DNA of 64,000 nucleotides, from NCBI GenBank assembly GCA_016937975.1, contig JAFGVN010000024.1, positions 1-64,000 on the forward strand. Direction: 5' to 3'. Below are positions 62,823 to 64,000 of this stretch, in pieces. Origin of the DNA: Clostridia bacterium. Its GTDB lineage: Bacteria > Bacillota > Clostridia > Peptostreptococcales > Acidaminobacteraceae. The notes beneath the pieces were generated by a model. The model was not told the origin of the DNA, ran no database searches, and saw only the letters and a list, made by a program, of their open reading frames with translations. The stretch's first letter is position 1. Every line of letters starts with the position of its first letter. Position numbers and translations under genes: made by a program.

Positions 62823-63791
62823 ATGCATTTGGAAATATTAAATGTTAAAGACCTGAAAATAGAATTTAATCTATCCGGTCATAGAAAACTCCACGCTGTA
62901 AATGGTGTGAGTTTCTCATTGAATAAAGGAGAAACTTTGGCACTCGTAGGGGAATCTGGCTCAGGCAAGACGACAACAGCTTTATCTTTAATGAAGTTGC
63001 TGCCAGACAATGGTTCTATTGTGGAGGGAGAAATTTTATACAAAAATCAATCCGTTATCAACGCTTCAGCAGAAAAAATCAGAAGTTTGAGATGGAAAGA
63101 AATTTCAATTATTTTTCAAGGTGCAATGAATGCCTTGAATCCTGTACTGACCATTGAAAAACAATTGATGGATGTGATCATGCACCATGACCATTTAGAA
63201 GAGAATGAGGCGAGAATAAGAGCTGAAGAACTTTTAAAAATGGTTGAAATAGATGTGACAAGATTAAAACAGTATCCTCATCAATTTAGTGGAGGCATGC
63301 GCCAAAGAGTCATGATTGCCATGGCTTTGGCGTGTAATCCTAAAATTGTCATAGGGGATGAACCAACTACTGCTTTGGATGTCATGGTACAAGCACAAAT
63401 CTTTGATTTGCTGGAACGTTTAAAAAAAGTGTTGGAGTTGTCTATGATCATCATCACCCATGATTTATCAATTCTAGGGGACACTTGTGATAAAGTGGCT
63501 GTCATGTATGCTGGCGAAATCGTAGAATATGGTGAGGTTCAGGATATTTATTGTCATCCCAAACACCCTTATACACAAAAGCTTTTGAGTTCCTATCCTG
63601 TTATTGGCGGCAAAAAGGCATTACCGGAATCTATACCGGGTATTCCCATGGATATGACACAAATTCCTGTTGGATGTAAGTTTGCACCAAGATGTCACAA
63701 AGCAATGCCTATTTGCTTTGAGGAGGCACCCATTCAAAAAGTGGAAAATGGACATCGGTATTTTTGTCACTTAGGAGGTGAATCCTTATGA
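62823..63791 (+). CDS. dppD: Dipeptide/oligopeptide ABC ATPase DppD-like
   Basis: 322 residues. Walker [10 protein letters not shown], signature [15 protein letters not shown], Walker [10 protein letters not shown], His-loop in IITHDL, and the C-terminal oligopeptide-transporter domain with Cys ligands of the iron-sulphur type ([15 protein letters not shown] and a later Cys). TTAGGAGG precedes the ATG. It overlaps the next gene by four bases (ATGA). Confidence 0.95.
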   Translation: MHLEILNVKDLKIEFNLSGHRKLHAVNGVSFSLNKGETLALVGESGSGKTTTALSLMKLLPDNGSIVEGEILYKNQSVINASAEKIRSLRWKEISIIFQGAMNALNPVLTIEKQLMDVIMHHDHLEENEARIRAEELLKMVEIDVTRLKQYPHQFSGGMRQRVMIAMALACNPKIVIGDEPTTALDVMVQAQIFDLLERLKKVLELSMIIITHDLSILGDTCDKVAVMYAGEIVEYGEVQDIYCHPKHPYTQKLLSSYPVIGGKKALPESIPGIPMDMTQIPVGCKFAPRCHKAMPICFEEAPIQKVENGHRYFCHLGGESL

Positions 63792-64000
63792 AGCCTTTAC
63801 TAAAACTAGAACACATTGAGGTCAAATTTCCCATTAAAAGAAGTCTGTTGGAGGTCATAAGAAACACCCCTCAGAAGTTGGTTCATGCAGTAAACAACAT
63901 TTCTTTAGAGGTAGCTGAAGGAGAGATTTTAGCAATAGTAGGAGAAAGTGGCTCTGGAAAAACCACATTGGGAAAAGCCGTAAATGCCCTTCATGATTCC
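63788..64000 (+). CDS. dppF: Dipeptide/oligopeptide ABC ATPase DppF-like, cut by the window end
   Basis: The first 71 codons, in frame to the right edge. The Walker A region [14 protein letters not shown] is visible near the end, and the start [10 protein letters not shown]-type N-terminus (here [10 protein letters not shown]) fits DppF/OppF. AGGAGG lies ahead of the ATG at 63788. It completes the BCDF set of the transporter. Confidence 0.92.
   Translation, partial: MKPLLKLEHIEVKFPIKRSLLEVIRNTPQKLVHAVNNISLEVAEGEILAIVGESGSGKTTLGKAVNALHDS

Noticed and set aside
1-64000. tRNA, rRNA, CRISPR, insertion sequence, prophage or toxin-antitoxin genes.
   Set aside because: Looked for on both strands by eye; no cloverleaf, regular spaced repeats, transposase or phage proteins were found.

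Overview
The window reads as chromosome of a low-GC, Gram-positive anaerobe, most likely of class Clostridia. The evidence is AT-rich sequence with strong GGAGG ribosome-binding sites, a Bacillus/Clostridium-type LexA box, a GlcT-type antiterminator target, a SAM-I riboswitch, a small 2[4Fe-4S] ferredoxin, a hemerythrin chemoreceptor and many c-di-GMP proteins. The genus cannot be fixed from the sequence. I see no rRNA, tRNA, CRISPR array, insertion sequence or prophage.

Layout. 0-1 kb: a dCMP deaminase and a small secreted or anchored protein. 1-7.6 kb: a DNA-repair operon (UvrD-like helicase, SbcD, SbcC, a 68-residue protein) behind a LexA box that abuts the -10 element. 7.6-14.2 kb: metabolic and regulatory genes, including glycerate kinase, a PAP2 phosphatase, an ECF S-component coupled to a uridine-kinase-like protein, and a GNAT gene cut by a stop codon. 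14.3-19.4 kb: the complete glucose PTS (GlcT, EIICB, EIIA, HPr, EI) with two GlcT-type RNA switches. 19.4-25.3 kb: an amidotransferase, a ferredoxin, a split permease, a hemerythrin chemoreceptor, and a SAM riboswitch in front of a dead metY-metA fusion. 25.4-30 kb: an OsmF/YehYXW-type compatible-solute ABC transporter and a DUF169 protein. 31-33.6 kb: an ABC-2 exporter. 33.7-45.3 kb: signal transduction, with GGDEF and HD-GYP proteins and two large histidine kinases. 45.4-56.3 kb: small enzymes dominated by GNAT acetyltransferases, including a likely aminoglycoside 6'-N-acetyltransferase, and a probable selenoprotein of the ArsC/Spx fold. 56.3-64 kb: a c-di-GMP-I riboswitch with an attenuator, followed by a MocR-like regulator, an LD-carboxypeptidase and an oligopeptide ABC transporter that runs off the right edge.

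How it fits together. c-di-GMP is the recurring theme: one CHASE-GGDEF protein, one PAS-GGDEF-HD-GYP protein, one REC-HD-GYP protein paired with a TPR kinase, one frameshifted sensor-GGDEF protein, and a c-di-GMP-I aptamer. The aptamer sits ahead of genes that look like a murein-peptide recycling unit (LdcA plus Dpp/Opp importer).

The two strongest novelties are a TGA codon exactly at the catalytic cysteine position of an ArsC-like protein, followed by a SECIS-like hairpin (50729-51079, minus strand), and an in-frame metY-metA deletion fusion left under its SAM riboswitch. Several other genes carry single lesions (a TAA, a +1 frameshift, a missing start), so the region shows either ongoing gene decay or some sequence error.
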